Below the pieces are notes generated by a model. The model worked only from the letters and a program-made list of their open reading frames with translations. It was not told where the DNA came from and made no database searches. Of a stretch of DNA of 64,000 nucleotides, positions 8,661 to 16,940 are shown one piece after another. Position numbers and translations under genes: made by a program. The stretch covers positions 5,294,001-5,358,000 of the forward strand of contig NZ_CP042467.1 in the NCBI RefSeq assembly GCF_007993755.1, given 5' to 3'. The DNA is from Microvenator marinus (GTDB lineage: Bacteria > Myxococcota_A > Bradymonadia > Bradymonadales > Bradymonadaceae). Each line of letters opens with the position of its first letter. Positions within the stretch are counted from its first letter, which is position 1.

Positions 8661-9332
8661 ATGGAGATTGATTGGATACTGGTGATCTACTCGATAGGGC
8701 TTCTTGGTGCCTTACTTTCTTTGGCCAAGGTGTTCAGCATATGGGAATCGAGGGCAAATGACCAAGGCCTCGAAATGTATAGCGAGAAGACGACCAAGAC
8801 TGGGGCGATTAGAAATGTCTTTGGAAGGCGTACGATAGAGATTGAAGCGAGCGCTGACGACTTTACGCATTCGGTCGAGATCTGTGACACAAGAAAACAG
8901 AGCTACACTCGAATCATGATTGATTTTCCGGACCGAGTTAAACAGGGCATCACGCTGATGACCGAAGCGGACCAAGGCGTAATCAAGCGGTTCTTACACC
9001 TTCAAGAAACCAAGATTGGCCACGAAGCATTCGATAGTCAGTTCCTGATCCTCGCACCGTCACAAGAGCGAGCGGAGTCCCTGATTACGAACAAGTTCAG
9101 ACGCCAGGTCGTAGACCTTAAGAGTCGTTTCGATGAGGTGAAGGTGTCTCAAGAGGGTGTCTTTCTTTACACCACAAAGCCCTTAGCTGGCGACGAGCTC
9201 ACCGATGCGCTTGAAGGAGCGCTCAACCTTGCACGAGAGTATTTTCGCAGGGTGACTGAACTGGAGGCAGAGGAAAAGGCCCAGGCCGACGCGATGCTCG
9301 ACCAGGCTCCGTCTGTGGATACGGCGTTTTGA
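8661..9332 (+). CDS. Membrane-anchored protein of unknown function
   Basis: 223 residues beginning two bases after the histidine kinase stop, so part of that operon. One N-terminal transmembrane helix (WILVIYSIGLLGALLSLAKVF), then a soluble domain facing the cytoplasm or periplasm, with strands such as RRTIEIEASADD and SYTRIMIDFPD and a C-terminal helix rich in Glu and Ala. No domain recognised. A bidirectional terminator follows 17 bases downstream, ending the signalling operon. It might be a membrane recruiter or sensor for the two signalling proteins; this is inferred only from position. Confidence 0.75.
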   Translation: MEIDWILVIYSIGLLGALLSLAKVFSIWESRANDQGLEMYSEKTTKTGAIRNVFGRRTIEIEASADDFTHSVEICDTRKQSYTRIMIDFPDRVKQGITLMTEADQGVIKRFLHLQETKIGHEAFDSQFLILAPSQERAESLITNKFRRQVVDLKSRFDEVKVSQEGVFLYTTKPLAGDELTDALEGALNLAREYFRRVTELEAEEKAQADAMLDQAPSVDTAF

Positions 9333-9348
9333 TGGATTTCGGACACAA

Positions 9349-9376
9349 AAAAACCCTCGATTACTCGAGGGTTTTT
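9349..9376. terminator. Bidirectional rho-independent terminator
   Basis: AAAAACCCTCGA, loop TTAC, TCGAGGGTTTTT: a perfect 12-base inverted repeat with an A-run on one side and a T-run on the other. It terminates the plus-strand signalling operon ending at 9332 and, read on the minus strand, the tRNA-Cys transcript whose 3' end is two bases away. Confidence 0.92.
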
Positions 9377-9377
9377 A

Positions 9378-9448
9378 AGGCGGCGACCGGATTCGAACCG
9401 GTGATCAAGGCTTTGCAGGCCCATGCCTTACCACTTGGCTACGCCGCC
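9378..9448 (-). tRNA. tRNA-Cys (anticodon GCA)
   Basis: On the minus strand the sequence runs GGCGGCGTAGCCAAGTGGTA and on to CGCCGCC plus discriminator U. Acceptor stem GGCGGCG/CGCCGCC is perfect (7 bp); D arm TAGCCAAGTGGTAAGGC; anticodon loop CTGCAAA gives GCA; T arm has the GGTTCGAATCC consensus. The discriminator base U73 is the known identity base for CysRS. CCA is not encoded. Length 71. The bidirectional terminator abuts the 3' end. Confidence 0.97.
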
Positions 9449-9507
9449 GAAGGAAGAGGTGGGTATCATGCTCCAAAATTGGGTGTCAATCAAAAGATGG
9501 TGCGTTC

Positions 9508-10110
9508 ATGGAAATTTGGCTAGCGCTTAGCGTCATCATAGCTCTTATCCTCGCGGCAGCATTGGCGTTTCAGCGGCAAAGCGCGGCGAAAGAATTATTG
9601 GATGTTCAGTTGAAGGCCGAGAAGGCTTTGAAGGTCACTGAACTCGAGGCGGAGAAGCGAGTGTCTCGGATTCGCAATGAAGCTGATACGAATCTGGAGC
9701 GCGCAGAGCATAAGTTGCTCAAAGACCTGATGCCGCTTGCCGATGCTCTACTCGCGGCTCGTGGGCAAAAGAGCGGGGAGGGTTTGGCCGAAGGCGTCGA
9801 GCTCGTGTGGGGGCAATTCGAGGGAATCTTGAAGCGCCACGGCGTTGAGGTCATTGAGCCCAATGAGTCCGATAGTTTTGATCCAGTGCGGCATGAAGCC
9901 GTGGAGCAGAGAGAGGTGGAAGGCCTTAAGACCGGTATGATTGCTGAGTGTTACCGTGTTGGCTTTTCGCAAGGTGCTGATGTTTTGCGCCCCGCCATGG
10001 TGGCGGTCGCCAAAGCGCAGGTGTCGTCTCCACAGGACGTTGTGCTCGATTTTTCGGATGAAGAGGAGAGCGTCGCGAAAGTCGTAACGGAACCTATCAA
10101 TGCGGATTGA
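9508..10110 (+). CDS. GrpE-like nucleotide exchange factor with N-terminal membrane anchor
   Basis: 200 residues. Residues 4-21 form a transmembrane helix (WLALSVIIALILAAALAF), followed by a long coiled coil (25-75, heptads of Leu/Ala/Glu) and a GrpE core: LMPLADALLAA, GEGLAEGVELVWGQF, HGVEVIEP, FDPVRHEAVEQ, and the closing strand DVLRPAMVAVAK. These track the canonical GrpE at 14329 (LLPALDNLERAL, HGVVQFDA, FDPQKHEAIQQ, RLLRPALVAVAK) throughout. Normal GrpE is soluble and releases ADP from DnaK; this one would do so at the inner membrane. The core looks complete, so it may be functional. Possible alternatives are a structural paralogue that no longer binds DnaK. Weak ribosome site. Confidence 0.85.
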   Translation: MEIWLALSVIIALILAAALAFQRQSAAKELLDVQLKAEKALKVTELEAEKRVSRIRNEADTNLERAEHKLLKDLMPLADALLAARGQKSGEGLAEGVELVWGQFEGILKRHGVEVIEPNESDSFDPVRHEAVEQREVEGLKTGMIAECYRVGFSQGADVLRPAMVAVAKAQVSSPQDVVLDFSDEEESVAKVVTEPINAD

Positions 10111-10176
10111 CCGCAAACGTTCTGGGCTCTATCGTCTCTACGAACTAATATTTCATTGTTTGCTAAGGAGTTCCCG

Positions 10177-10551
10177 ATGGAAGTGAGCCGTAAAGTGATG
10201 ATCCTGGATGAAAATATCCTCGACGTCATGGAGGCCGAAAAGTACCTCAAGGAAGGCGGCTACGATGTCGTGACACTTTCCTCCCCTAGCGGTGCCCTCT
10301 CCAAGATCGACTTTGAGAAGCCTGAGATCCTCTTGATCGACATCGAGATGAATCGTCTCAACGCGAACGACCTTTTGGAAACGCTTCGTTCGTCGGAGGA
10401 ATACGAGGAACTTGTGATCGTGTTGTACAGCGATATGGATGCAGAAAAACTGCAAAAACTCTGTATTGAGAACGATATCAACGGTTATTATTGCAAGTCG
10501 ATGGACGTGACTCAGATCGCATCGTTCCTGGATAATTTCTACGAATTTTGA
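10177..10551 (+). CDS. Single-domain receiver (CheY-like) protein
   Basis: 124 residues from the ATG at 10177, which follows AAGGAG by seven bases; a TTG 21 bases upstream is in frame but lacks a ribosome site. It consists of one receiver domain: acidic pair DE near residue 10, phospho-acceptor Asp in LLIDIEMN (about residue 53), Ser for the conserved Thr in LYSDMD, and Lys in YYCKSMD. No output domain. It may be a phosphate sink or act by protein interaction. It lies 3.3 kb downstream of the kinase start and 48 bases before the glycosyltransferase gene; a link with either is not demonstrated. Confidence 0.88.
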   Translation: MEVSRKVMILDENILDVMEAEKYLKEGGYDVVTLSSPSGALSKIDFEKPEILLIDIEMNRLNANDLLETLRSSEEYEELVIVLYSDMDAEKLQKLCIENDINGYYCKSMDVTQIASFLDNFYEF

Positions 10552-10598
10552 GGTCCGATGCGCGGACTTCGACTACTTGCGCGACAGGGGAGTTCTAG

Positions 10599-12179
10599 AT
10601 GAGTGAATCGAATTTGAATGGGGCTATCGTTTGGATTCTGGTGGATCACAGCGCTCGAGAAGCCGCCTACAAAGAGGTGGCGCAGCTCCTTGAAAGCGAT
10701 GGGGCTACCGTCGAGATCGTCACCATTACTGAGGTCCTTGGGTCAGCGGCGCGAGGCGCGATTGCAGGCGGCGCCGAGCGTCTGCTTCGTGGTTTGAGAG
10801 TCGCTGTACAGGGCCGCACTGACGAAGATTTCCTAGGGGCTATGAGGCGTGCACGTCCCGATTTGCTCGTGATTACTGATGCTCGATATGCGCGACCGCT
10901 CGGGCTGGTGGAGACGTTGACAGGGATCAACGCGCTTCAAGTGGGCGTGGTTTCCGATTTCCAATTTGGTGCCGAGTGGTTGCGAAGTCCGTTCAAGGGT
11001 TTTGTGGTCCCGAATCAAGAATTCAAGACGCAGCTTGAGAGAAATGGCGTAGCAGGAGAACGTGTGATCGTTGCGGGTCCTGCCGTAGAGTCAAGGTTCT
11101 CAAACGAAGTCGACCGTGAGGCAGTCAGAAAGGAACTCAAGCTCGGGGACCAAAGTGTTGTCTTGGTTCGAGCGGATACCCTTGAGACCGCGACTCTAGA
11201 AAAGCTGGTTTTCCAGGCCACCTTGGTCGAGAAAAAGGTCCGTTTTGTGTTCCATCACCAGGGCGATAGTGCAGCTGCCGGGACCCTGCGGCGCGCAGCG
11301 GCTCAATATGGTTTGAGGGCGTTGATGTTCGGGAAAGTTCCTGATTTGGAACGCTATTTTGCAGCCGCCGATCTTGTGGTGGCCCACCCCAAAGAGGTTT
11401 TCATTCCTGAGATTATCGCGCAAGACCGGCCACTTCTCTTGGTGGGTGATGAGACTGGCGCTCCCGAACAAATCGAGTTCCTCGTGCGTCACGGAGCCGC
11501 TCGGCACGTCAACGACTTGCTCAAACTTGGAGCAGTGCTCGATGATCTCATCGAAACAGGTCTTCAAAGCGCGCAGGAGGCTTCTGACAAGCTCAGTGGC
11601 ACTAGCGGGGCCGCCGATGTTGCTGAGGCGCTCAAAGTGGCGTTGGCCAATCGTGAGGCGTGGAAGACTGCTGCTGAGACGCACCAAGAGCCTGTTCCCG
11701 AGGACGAGCAGAACGATTCGAGTCCTTTCGAGGAGATTGGAGGCGGGGGCGCTCAGAGCTCGACGACAAGCGCCGAGTACTCTGGATTGTCCATGGCCCA
11801 GGCTCGAGACCAGCTCGCGAACCTTATCATGCAAGAGCGAGATGTTGAGCGCCGTCTCGATGAAGTACAAAAGCAGCAGGAGCGTTGGCGAGGCCGGCTG
11901 AACCTGGCTCGTGAATGGAATGAAGTGGACCTCGCCGATGAAGCACAAGGTATCTTGCGCGGTTATATGGCTGAGGCTGAGACCATCGCAAAAGAGCTTG
12001 AAGCGATTCGGCGGCAAAAAGACAAACTCAAAGCCGCTGCAAATCCCGGCGCTGCGGAGTCAAAACGCGAAACGGACGATCCGCGCGTTTCCGACGTTGA
12101 GAAACGGTTTCGAAAAATGGAATCGGAATCTGAATTGGAAGGTCTCAAAGACCGAATCCGACGTGAATTTGGCGAATGA
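10599..12179 (+). CDS. GT28/MurG-like glycosyltransferase-fold protein with C-terminal coiled coil
   Basis: 526 residues. Residues 8-345 look like a GT-B glycosyltransferase of the MurG/monogalactosyldiacylglycerol synthase group: N-half ends with GVVSDFQFGAEWLRSPFKGF and VPNQEFKTQL, then ERVIVAGPAVESRF, and the C-half has MFGKVPDLERYFAAADLVVAHP and the PLLL-x-PEQIEFLVRHGAA tail. The acceptor/donor loop that is usually KPGG-T-xE reads HPKEVFIPE, so the glycine-rich part is lost and activity is uncertain. Residues 360-400 are a polar linker and 400-526 an Arg/Glu/Leu-rich coiled coil. The stop overlaps the next ATG by four bases. The partner is a flippase-like membrane protein, suggesting lipid or envelope glycan work. 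GGGGAG precedes the start. Confidence 0.65.
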   Translation: MSESNLNGAIVWILVDHSAREAAYKEVAQLLESDGATVEIVTITEVLGSAARGAIAGGAERLLRGLRVAVQGRTDEDFLGAMRRARPDLLVITDARYARPLGLVETLTGINALQVGVVSDFQFGAEWLRSPFKGFVVPNQEFKTQLERNGVAGERVIVAGPAVESRFSNEVDREAVRKELKLGDQSVVLVRADTLETATLEKLVFQATLVEKKVRFVFHHQGDSAAAGTLRRAAAQYGLRALMFGKVPDLERYFAAADLVVAHPKEVFIPEIIAQDRPLLLVGDETGAPEQIEFLVRHGAARHVNDLLKLGAVLDDLIETGLQSAQEASDKLSGTSGAADVAEALKVALANREAWKTAAETHQEPVPEDEQNDSSPFEEIGGGGAQSSTTSAEYSGLSMAQARDQLANLIMQERDVERRLDEVQKQQERWRGRLNLAREWNEVDLADEAQGILRGYMAEAETIAKELEAIRRQKDKLKAAANPGAAESKRETDDPRVSDVEKRFRKMESESELEGLKDRIRREFGE

Positions 12180-13195
12180 AAAAAACCCTACTTTATGGGG
12201 TGATTGCCTTGGTTATCGGTGGGTTCTTCTTCTGGCTTGCAGCCCGAGAACTCCCACTCGATGAGGTCGCTCAGGCCTTGGATGCGTTGGTATGGGGAGA
12301 GATCGCGCCCGTTCTTGTCGCAACGTTTGTCCTCTACAGCATTTCCCATTTCGCCCGTGTTTGGCGCTGGTACTATCTGGTCAAGCCCATCGCTGAGGTA
12401 GATGCGCGGACAGTGGCCGAAATTTCGACCGTTGGTTTTGCCGCCATATTGCTTTTTCCGATGCGTCTTGGAGAGTTCGTGCGTCCGGTGCTCTTGGCCA
12501 GACACACAGCGGTTCCAATGAGCGCAGGACTCGGAACTGCCGTTGTGGAGCGTGTGATGGACGGCCTCGTGATCACGGGCCTACTTTTTCTGACCCTGAC
12601 CCTCTACAGCGGTGATGCCTCTACTTCGTCGATCATGGCCGGTGGCATCATAAGCGCATCGGTGTTCATTCCTGCCTTCACCGTTTGTTTGATGGCCTGG
12701 TTCAAACGCGAGTGGACCATGCGCTGGGTGAACGCAGTCGCGGAAAAAATCCCCGGAGGAATCGGCCACAAGGCGGCCGGTATGTTGGATGCCTTTATTT
12801 TGGGGCTCAAAGGAGTTGGAAATGCGAACACCTTGGGGGCGTTCATCGGGCTTTCGGCCGTGTATTGGGGATTCAACGCGCTGACGATGTGGTGTTTGGC
12901 TTCGTTTGGCTTTGGTCTTGAAATTGGACCCCTTGATGCGTTGACCATGCTCTGTGTGTTGGTGGTTGGGATCATGATCCCTGCGGGGCCGGCGATGGCC
13001 GGCAATTTTCAATTCTTTGTCATGCTTGGCGCTGGGCTCTTTGTCTCTCTGGAGCAGGTAGGGGGCCGTGTTGGCGCATTTGCTGCGATACTTCATGTCC
13101 TACAATTTTCAGTAATTGTGCTACCGGCACTTGCCGTCAGCGCGCTGGGTGCCAATCTTGGGGCGTGGTGGAGAATCCCGTCGGAGCAGGAGTAG
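12176..13195 (+). CDS. Flippase-like membrane protein (lysylphosphatidylglycerol synthase TM / UPF0104 family)
   Basis: 339 residues with about eight transmembrane helices. Features of the LPG_synthase_TM family are visible: LARELPLDEVAQAL after the first helix, an ARVWRWYYLVKP segment, the LFPMRLGEFVRPVLLARHT motif near residue 95 and VVERVMDGLVI near residue 123. Family members include the flippase domain of MprF and proteins found beside glycolipid glycosyltransferases. It overlaps the GT28-like gene by four bases and precedes hrcA by three, so the envelope pair and the heat-shock operon may be read together. Confidence 0.85.
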   Translation: MKKTLLYGVIALVIGGFFFWLAARELPLDEVAQALDALVWGEIAPVLVATFVLYSISHFARVWRWYYLVKPIAEVDARTVAEISTVGFAAILLFPMRLGEFVRPVLLARHTAVPMSAGLGTAVVERVMDGLVITGLLFLTLTLYSGDASTSSIMAGGIISASVFIPAFTVCLMAWFKREWTMRWVNAVAEKIPGGIGHKAAGMLDAFILGLKGVGNANTLGAFIGLSAVYWGFNALTMWCLASFGFGLEIGPLDALTMLCVLVVGIMIPAGPAMAGNFQFFVMLGAGLFVSLEQVGGRVGAFAAILHVLQFSVIVLPALAVSALGANLGAWWRIPSEQE

Positions 13196-13198
13196 CCC

Positions 13199-14248
13199 AT
13201 GGCACCTTTACATGACCTTAATGAGCGGCAGCGAGGGGTGCTCTTTTACATCGTGGACACCTATATCCAACGAGGCGAGGCCGTGGCGAGCGCTACGATC
13301 GCTCGGGAATCTCAGCTCGATGTGAGCTCTGCCACGATCCGAAACGTCATGGGGGACCTTGAGTCGATGGGGTTGCTCACACAGCCGCACACCTCGGCAG
13401 GCCGAGTTCCTACAGCACTTGGACTTCGGCAGTGGGTCGATGAAATCGCACTGAAATCTCACGCCGCGCCCATCTCGATTGGGCTCGCCGAACTTAGCGA
13501 TGAGAGTGATCTCGAGTCCAACGCGAGCCGCGCTGGGGCGATCCTAAGCCAGTTGACCAACTTCGCTGGCCTAGTGCTCGGCCCTCAACTCTCTCAGGTG
13601 CGCCTTCGGGATTTGAAGTTAGTCTCGATTTCTGACCACAGAATTCTAGCAATTTTGGTCACTGAGGAAGGAAGAGTTATCGAGAGGATGTGCCATCTCG
13701 ACGACCCTCTAGACCTCTTGGCTCTCAATCAAATGCAGAATTACCTCGTGGAGTATGTCACGGGGCAGACCTTGGACCAGATGCGCCTGAGGATTCGCGA
13801 TGAACTCAAGATGGCTCGAAGCGCGAAGCGGCAATTCGAGGAGTCGGCGCTTAGGGTGGGCGAGCAGGTCGCATCTTCGAACGAGGAGACCAAATTACGC
13901 GTTGAAGGGCTGACGAAATTCCTCGATATCGCAGAGCTGACCTCAGATATGGACAGGCTTCGAGAGGTGGTTCGCGTGGTGGAAGAACGTGAGAGGCTGA
14001 TTGAAATTCTGGACCGCATTGAATCGGCCGCAGGACCGAGCGTAGCTATTGGTACCGAGCTTGAAGAATCCGATTGGGCGCGTGACCTTGGTTTGGTGGT
14101 CTGCCGCTTCTATCAAGGGCCAGAGCCGGTTGGCATGATCGGTGTGCTCGGGCCCATGAGGATGGACTATCAGCGCATAATTCCGCTAGTCGAGAGAGTT
14201 GCAGGTGTGTTAAACACTGCCCGAGACGACGACTCGAATCAAAACTAA
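13199..14248 (+). CDS. hrcA: Heat-inducible transcription repressor HrcA
   Basis: 349 residues, the usual HrcA length. The N-terminal winged helix reads LNERQRGVLFYIVDTYIQRGEAV and SSATIRNVMGDLESMGLLTQPH, then the diagnostic SAGRVPT motif. The middle and C-terminal parts carry the GAF-like dimerisation region (LVSISDHRILAILVTEEGRV; VCRFYQGPEPVGMIGVLGPMRMDY). HrcA represses chaperone genes at the CIRCE element, with GroEL as the usual activity gauge. It heads hrcA-grpE-dnaK-dnaJ here. I found no TTAGCACTC-type CIRCE half-sites upstream. GGAG precedes the ATG. Confidence 0.96.
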   Translation: MAPLHDLNERQRGVLFYIVDTYIQRGEAVASATIARESQLDVSSATIRNVMGDLESMGLLTQPHTSAGRVPTALGLRQWVDEIALKSHAAPISIGLAELSDESDLESNASRAGAILSQLTNFAGLVLGPQLSQVRLRDLKLVSISDHRILAILVTEEGRVIERMCHLDDPLDLLALNQMQNYLVEYVTGQTLDQMRLRIRDELKMARSAKRQFEESALRVGEQVASSNEETKLRVEGLTKFLDIAELTSDMDRLREVVRVVEERERLIEILDRIESAAGPSVAIGTELEESDWARDLGLVVCRFYQGPEPVGMIGVLGPMRMDYQRIIPLVERVAGVLNTARDDDSNQN

Positions 14249-14253
14249 TTGTA

Positions 14254-14294
14254 AGGTGGCTTGCCACCTGTTGTTTTCAGATGGGTCTAACCCA
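14254..14294 (+). promoter_or_regulatory. Two hairpins in the hrcA-grpE leader
   Basis: AGGTGG CTTG CCACCT (14254-14269, extendable by one pair) followed by TTGTTTT, and TGGGT CTA ACCCA (14282-14294). The first resembles a weak terminator or attenuator with a short T-rich tail; the second lies 24 bases ahead of the grpE ribosome site. They may set the ratio of HrcA to GrpE/DnaK message. Neither matches CIRCE. Confidence 0.45.
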
Positions 14295-14328
14295 GTGGTT
14301 CTGACCGGTGTGAGTCCGGAGGTATGTT

Positions 14329-15072
14329 TTGACTGAAGAAAATGAGTTTGGAACGCCTATCCCCTTTGATGACCAAGACGGCGATGTCGAGCCCTCCTCA
14401 CCTGAGGTGGACGAGGCACCAGAAATCCTGGAAGACCTCTTCTTAAGCCCTGATTCTGAATCGAGTGTGGCGGAGGTCGTTGAAGCTGGTGAAGTGGCTG
14501 TAGTTGATGACGCTCTTATCCAAGAACTCAACGATAAATTGGTGTCTCTTGAAGAGGAGCGCGATGACCTGAAGAACCGATTGATGCGCTCCGCCGCTGA
14601 CCTCGACAATTTTAGAAAACGTGCCGCGCGAGAACGCGAAGACCTCAGAAAGTACGGCATCGATAGGGTCGTTCAGGAGTTGCTACCAGCGCTCGATAAC
14701 CTTGAGCGAGCGCTCGATCACGCGGAAAAAACCGAGGCGGGCGCAAATATCGCGGAAGGCGTGCGTATGGTCTCTCGGCAGTTTGTGTCTTCTTTGGAAA
14801 AGCACGGCGTGGTGCAATTTGATGCACGCGGTGAGCACTTTGACCCCCAGAAGCACGAAGCGATTCAGCAGGTTGAGTCCAGCGAACACGATACCGGTGT
14901 GATCGTTGAGCAATATCAAAAAGGATACTTTCTGCACGACAGATTGTTGCGTCCTGCGTTGGTTGCGGTTGCAAAACGTGTCGAAGCACCTCAAGATAAC
15001 GTTTCAAGCGAAGAGGACCAGAGCCAGCCGGTTGAGGAAGAGTCAATCGAGTCGGCAGAAAGCGAAGAGTGA
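14329..15072 (+). CDS. grpE: Nucleotide exchange factor GrpE
   Basis: 247 residues. TTG start at 14329, six bases after GGAGG; an ATG at 14324 reads ATG TTT TGA and is not usable. The first 65 residues are acidic and disordered, residues 65-110 form the long dimer helix (KLVSLEEERDDLKNRL), and the core has FRKRAAREREDLRKYGI, ELLPALDNLERAL, HGVVQFDARGEHFDP and LLRPALVAVAK. GrpE releases ADP from DnaK and senses temperature. It sits between hrcA and dnaK. The acidic C-terminal tail (SSEEDQSQPVEEESIE) is longer than in E. coli. Confidence 0.96.
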   Translation: MTEENEFGTPIPFDDQDGDVEPSSPEVDEAPEILEDLFLSPDSESSVAEVVEAGEVAVVDDALIQELNDKLVSLEEERDDLKNRLMRSAADLDNFRKRAAREREDLRKYGIDRVVQELLPALDNLERALDHAEKTEAGANIAEGVRMVSRQFVSSLEKHGVVQFDARGEHFDPQKHEAIQQVESSEHDTGVIVEQYQKGYFLHDRLLRPALVAVAKRVEAPQDNVSSEEDQSQPVEEESIESAESEE

Positions 15073-15098
15073 GAGCACCTAAGCTCGGGGATTGAGGA

Positions 15099-16934
15099 AT
15101 GTCCAAAACGATCGGTATTGACCTCGGAACAACTAACTCCTGCGTATGTTTCATTGATGGGACTGAGCGCGTCATTATTCCGAACTCAGAAGGGGGGCGC
15201 ACAACTCCGTCGGTAGTCGCCTTTTCAGACGACTCAAGACTTGTCGGTGTGCTTGCGAGACGCCAGGCTGAGACCAATCCCGAAAATACCGTTTTTGCTG
15301 TTAAGCGCCTGATGGGGCGACGGTTCGACGATGAAATGGTTCGCCGCGTGATGGAATCTGTTCCCTACGGCGTTGTCGAGTCTGAATCGGGTGACGCATG
15401 GGTGCGGGTTAAAGGGAAAGAGTACTCACCGCCTGAGATATCTTCGTTCATTCTGGCCGACCTCAAGCGACAGGCCGAAGACTTCTTGGGTCAAGATGTC
15501 ACTGACGCTGTCATCACGGTTCCTGCCTATTTCAACGACGCGCAACGCCAAGCTACGCGTGATGCGGGACGAATCGCCGGCATGAATGTTCTAAGGATCA
15601 TTAACGAGCCAACCGCTGCAGCTTTGGCCTATGGCCTTGGGTCAGGTGCCGATCTGAGTCAAGACGGCATGAAAGTCGCTGTCTACGACCTTGGAGGAGG
15701 TACCTTCGATATCTCCATCCTCGAACTCGCTGATGGTGTGTTCAGCGTGCTCTCCACCTCCGGCGATACATTCCTCGGTGGTGAAGACTTCGATTACGCG
15801 ATCATCGACTGGCTTGTCAGCGGCTTCAAAGAGGAAACAGGCGCGGATCTGCGTGGTGATAATATGGCTATGCAGCGGTTAAAAGAAGAGGCAGAGCGAG
15901 CCAAGATGGAGCTCTCGAGTCTCGAGCAGACAACCATCAGCTTGCCCTTTATCTTTGCCGACGCAACCGGACCAAAACATATCGAACGCGTGCTCACGCG
16001 CGCCGAGTTTGAAAAGATGACCGGGGAGCTCGTCAAGCGAACGCTCGACCCATGTGGCCAAGCGCTTCGCGAAGCTGGTCTCTCCAAAAAGGATATCAAC
16101 GCGGTCATCCTGGTGGGCGGGATGACGCGCATGCCGCTCGTTCGCCAACAGGTTGCCATTTTCTTCCAGAAAGAGCCGGACAAGACCGTTAATCCAGACG
16201 AAGTCGTGGCCATGGGAGCTGCAATTCAGGGCGGTATCGTTCGTGGTGAACTCACAGATGTTCTCCTTCTGGACGTGACACCCTTGACGCTTGGTATTGA
16301 GACCATGGGTGGCGTATTTACGCCGCTCATCCCTGCCAATACCACCATTCCATGCACGTATTCAGAAGTCTTCAGTACGACCAAAGACAATCAGGAAATG
16401 GTGCGCGTTCACGTCCTACAGGGTGAGCGTGCCATGGCGGACGAGAATAAGAGCCTCGCGAAGTTTGAGTTGCACGGTATCCCACCTGCACCTCGTGGAC
16501 TTCCGAAGATCGAGGTGACGTTCAAGATCGATGAAAACGGGATGGTGAGCGTTAACGCTCGAGATCTCGGTACCGGACGCCAACAATCGGTCTCGGTTGT
16601 GGCTGACGGCGGACTTTCTGAAGCCGATATTGAGCGCATGATTCAAGAGGCCGACGAACATCGATCATCCGACTCCGAAAAGAAGGCCATGATTGAGCTT
16701 CGGAACCGAGCGCAAGGATTGGTTTACTCCACCGAGCGAAGTCTCGGGGAATACGGCGAGTTCCTCACGCCTGATGAGCGTGAGGAAATCTCCTATGACG
16801 TTCAAACCGTAAAAGAGCTTCTTGAGGACGCCAATAAGGAAGAACTCGAAGCCATTATTGCAAGTCTCGAGGCTTCGGCGTACAGACTTGCAGAGGCCAT
16901 GTATGCTGGCCTTGATACGGATACTTCCGGGTAG
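15099..16934 (+). CDS. dnaK: Chaperone DnaK (Hsp70)
   Basis: 611 residues. ATPase domain signatures: [12 protein letters not shown] (residue 4), [12 protein letters not shown] (about 195), [11 protein letters not shown] (about 335), and [11 protein letters not shown]. The substrate-binding domain starts after the linker [19 protein letters not shown] (about 390). The protein ends GLDTDTSG, without the long acidic, EEV-terminated tail typical of many DnaKs, and is thus slightly short. DnaK folds or holds client proteins with DnaJ and GrpE. It may serve both GrpE homologues in this window. Start ATG 15099 follows GAGGA. Confidence 0.97.
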   Translation: MSKTIGIDLGTTNSCVCFIDGTERVIIPNSEGGRTTPSVVAFSDDSRLVGVLARRQAETNPENTVFAVKRLMGRRFDDEMVRRVMESVPYGVVESESGDAWVRVKGKEYSPPEISSFILADLKRQAEDFLGQDVTDAVITVPAYFNDAQRQATRDAGRIAGMNVLRIINEPTAAALAYGLGSGADLSQDGMKVAVYDLGGGTFDISILELADGVFSVLSTSGDTFLGGEDFDYAIIDWLVSGFKEETGADLRGDNMAMQRLKEEAERAKMELSSLEQTTISLPFIFADATGPKHIERVLTRAEFEKMTGELVKRTLDPCGQALREAGLSKKDINAVILVGGMTRMPLVRQQVAIFFQKEPDKTVNPDEVVAMGAAIQGGIVRGELTDVLLLDVTPLTLGIETMGGVFTPLIPANTTIPCTYSEVFSTTKDNQEMVRVHVLQGERAMADENKSLAKFELHGIPPAPRGLPKIEVTFKIDENGMVSVNARDLGTGRQQSVSVVADGGLSEADIERMIQEADEHRSSDSEKKAMIELRNRAQGLVYSTERSLGEYGEFLTPDEREEISYDVQTVKELLEDANKEELEAIIASLEASAYRLAEAMYAGLDTDTSG

Positions 16935-16940
16935 GAAAAG

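Noticed and set aside
9329-9523. 64-residue plus-strand frame over the tRNA
   Set aside because: It crosses the terminator and the tRNA-Cys gene, which explain the sequence.
11196-12017. 273-residue minus-strand frame
   Set aside because: Antisense to the GT28-like gene, whose product has coherent domain structure; no ribosome site or recognisable protein features.
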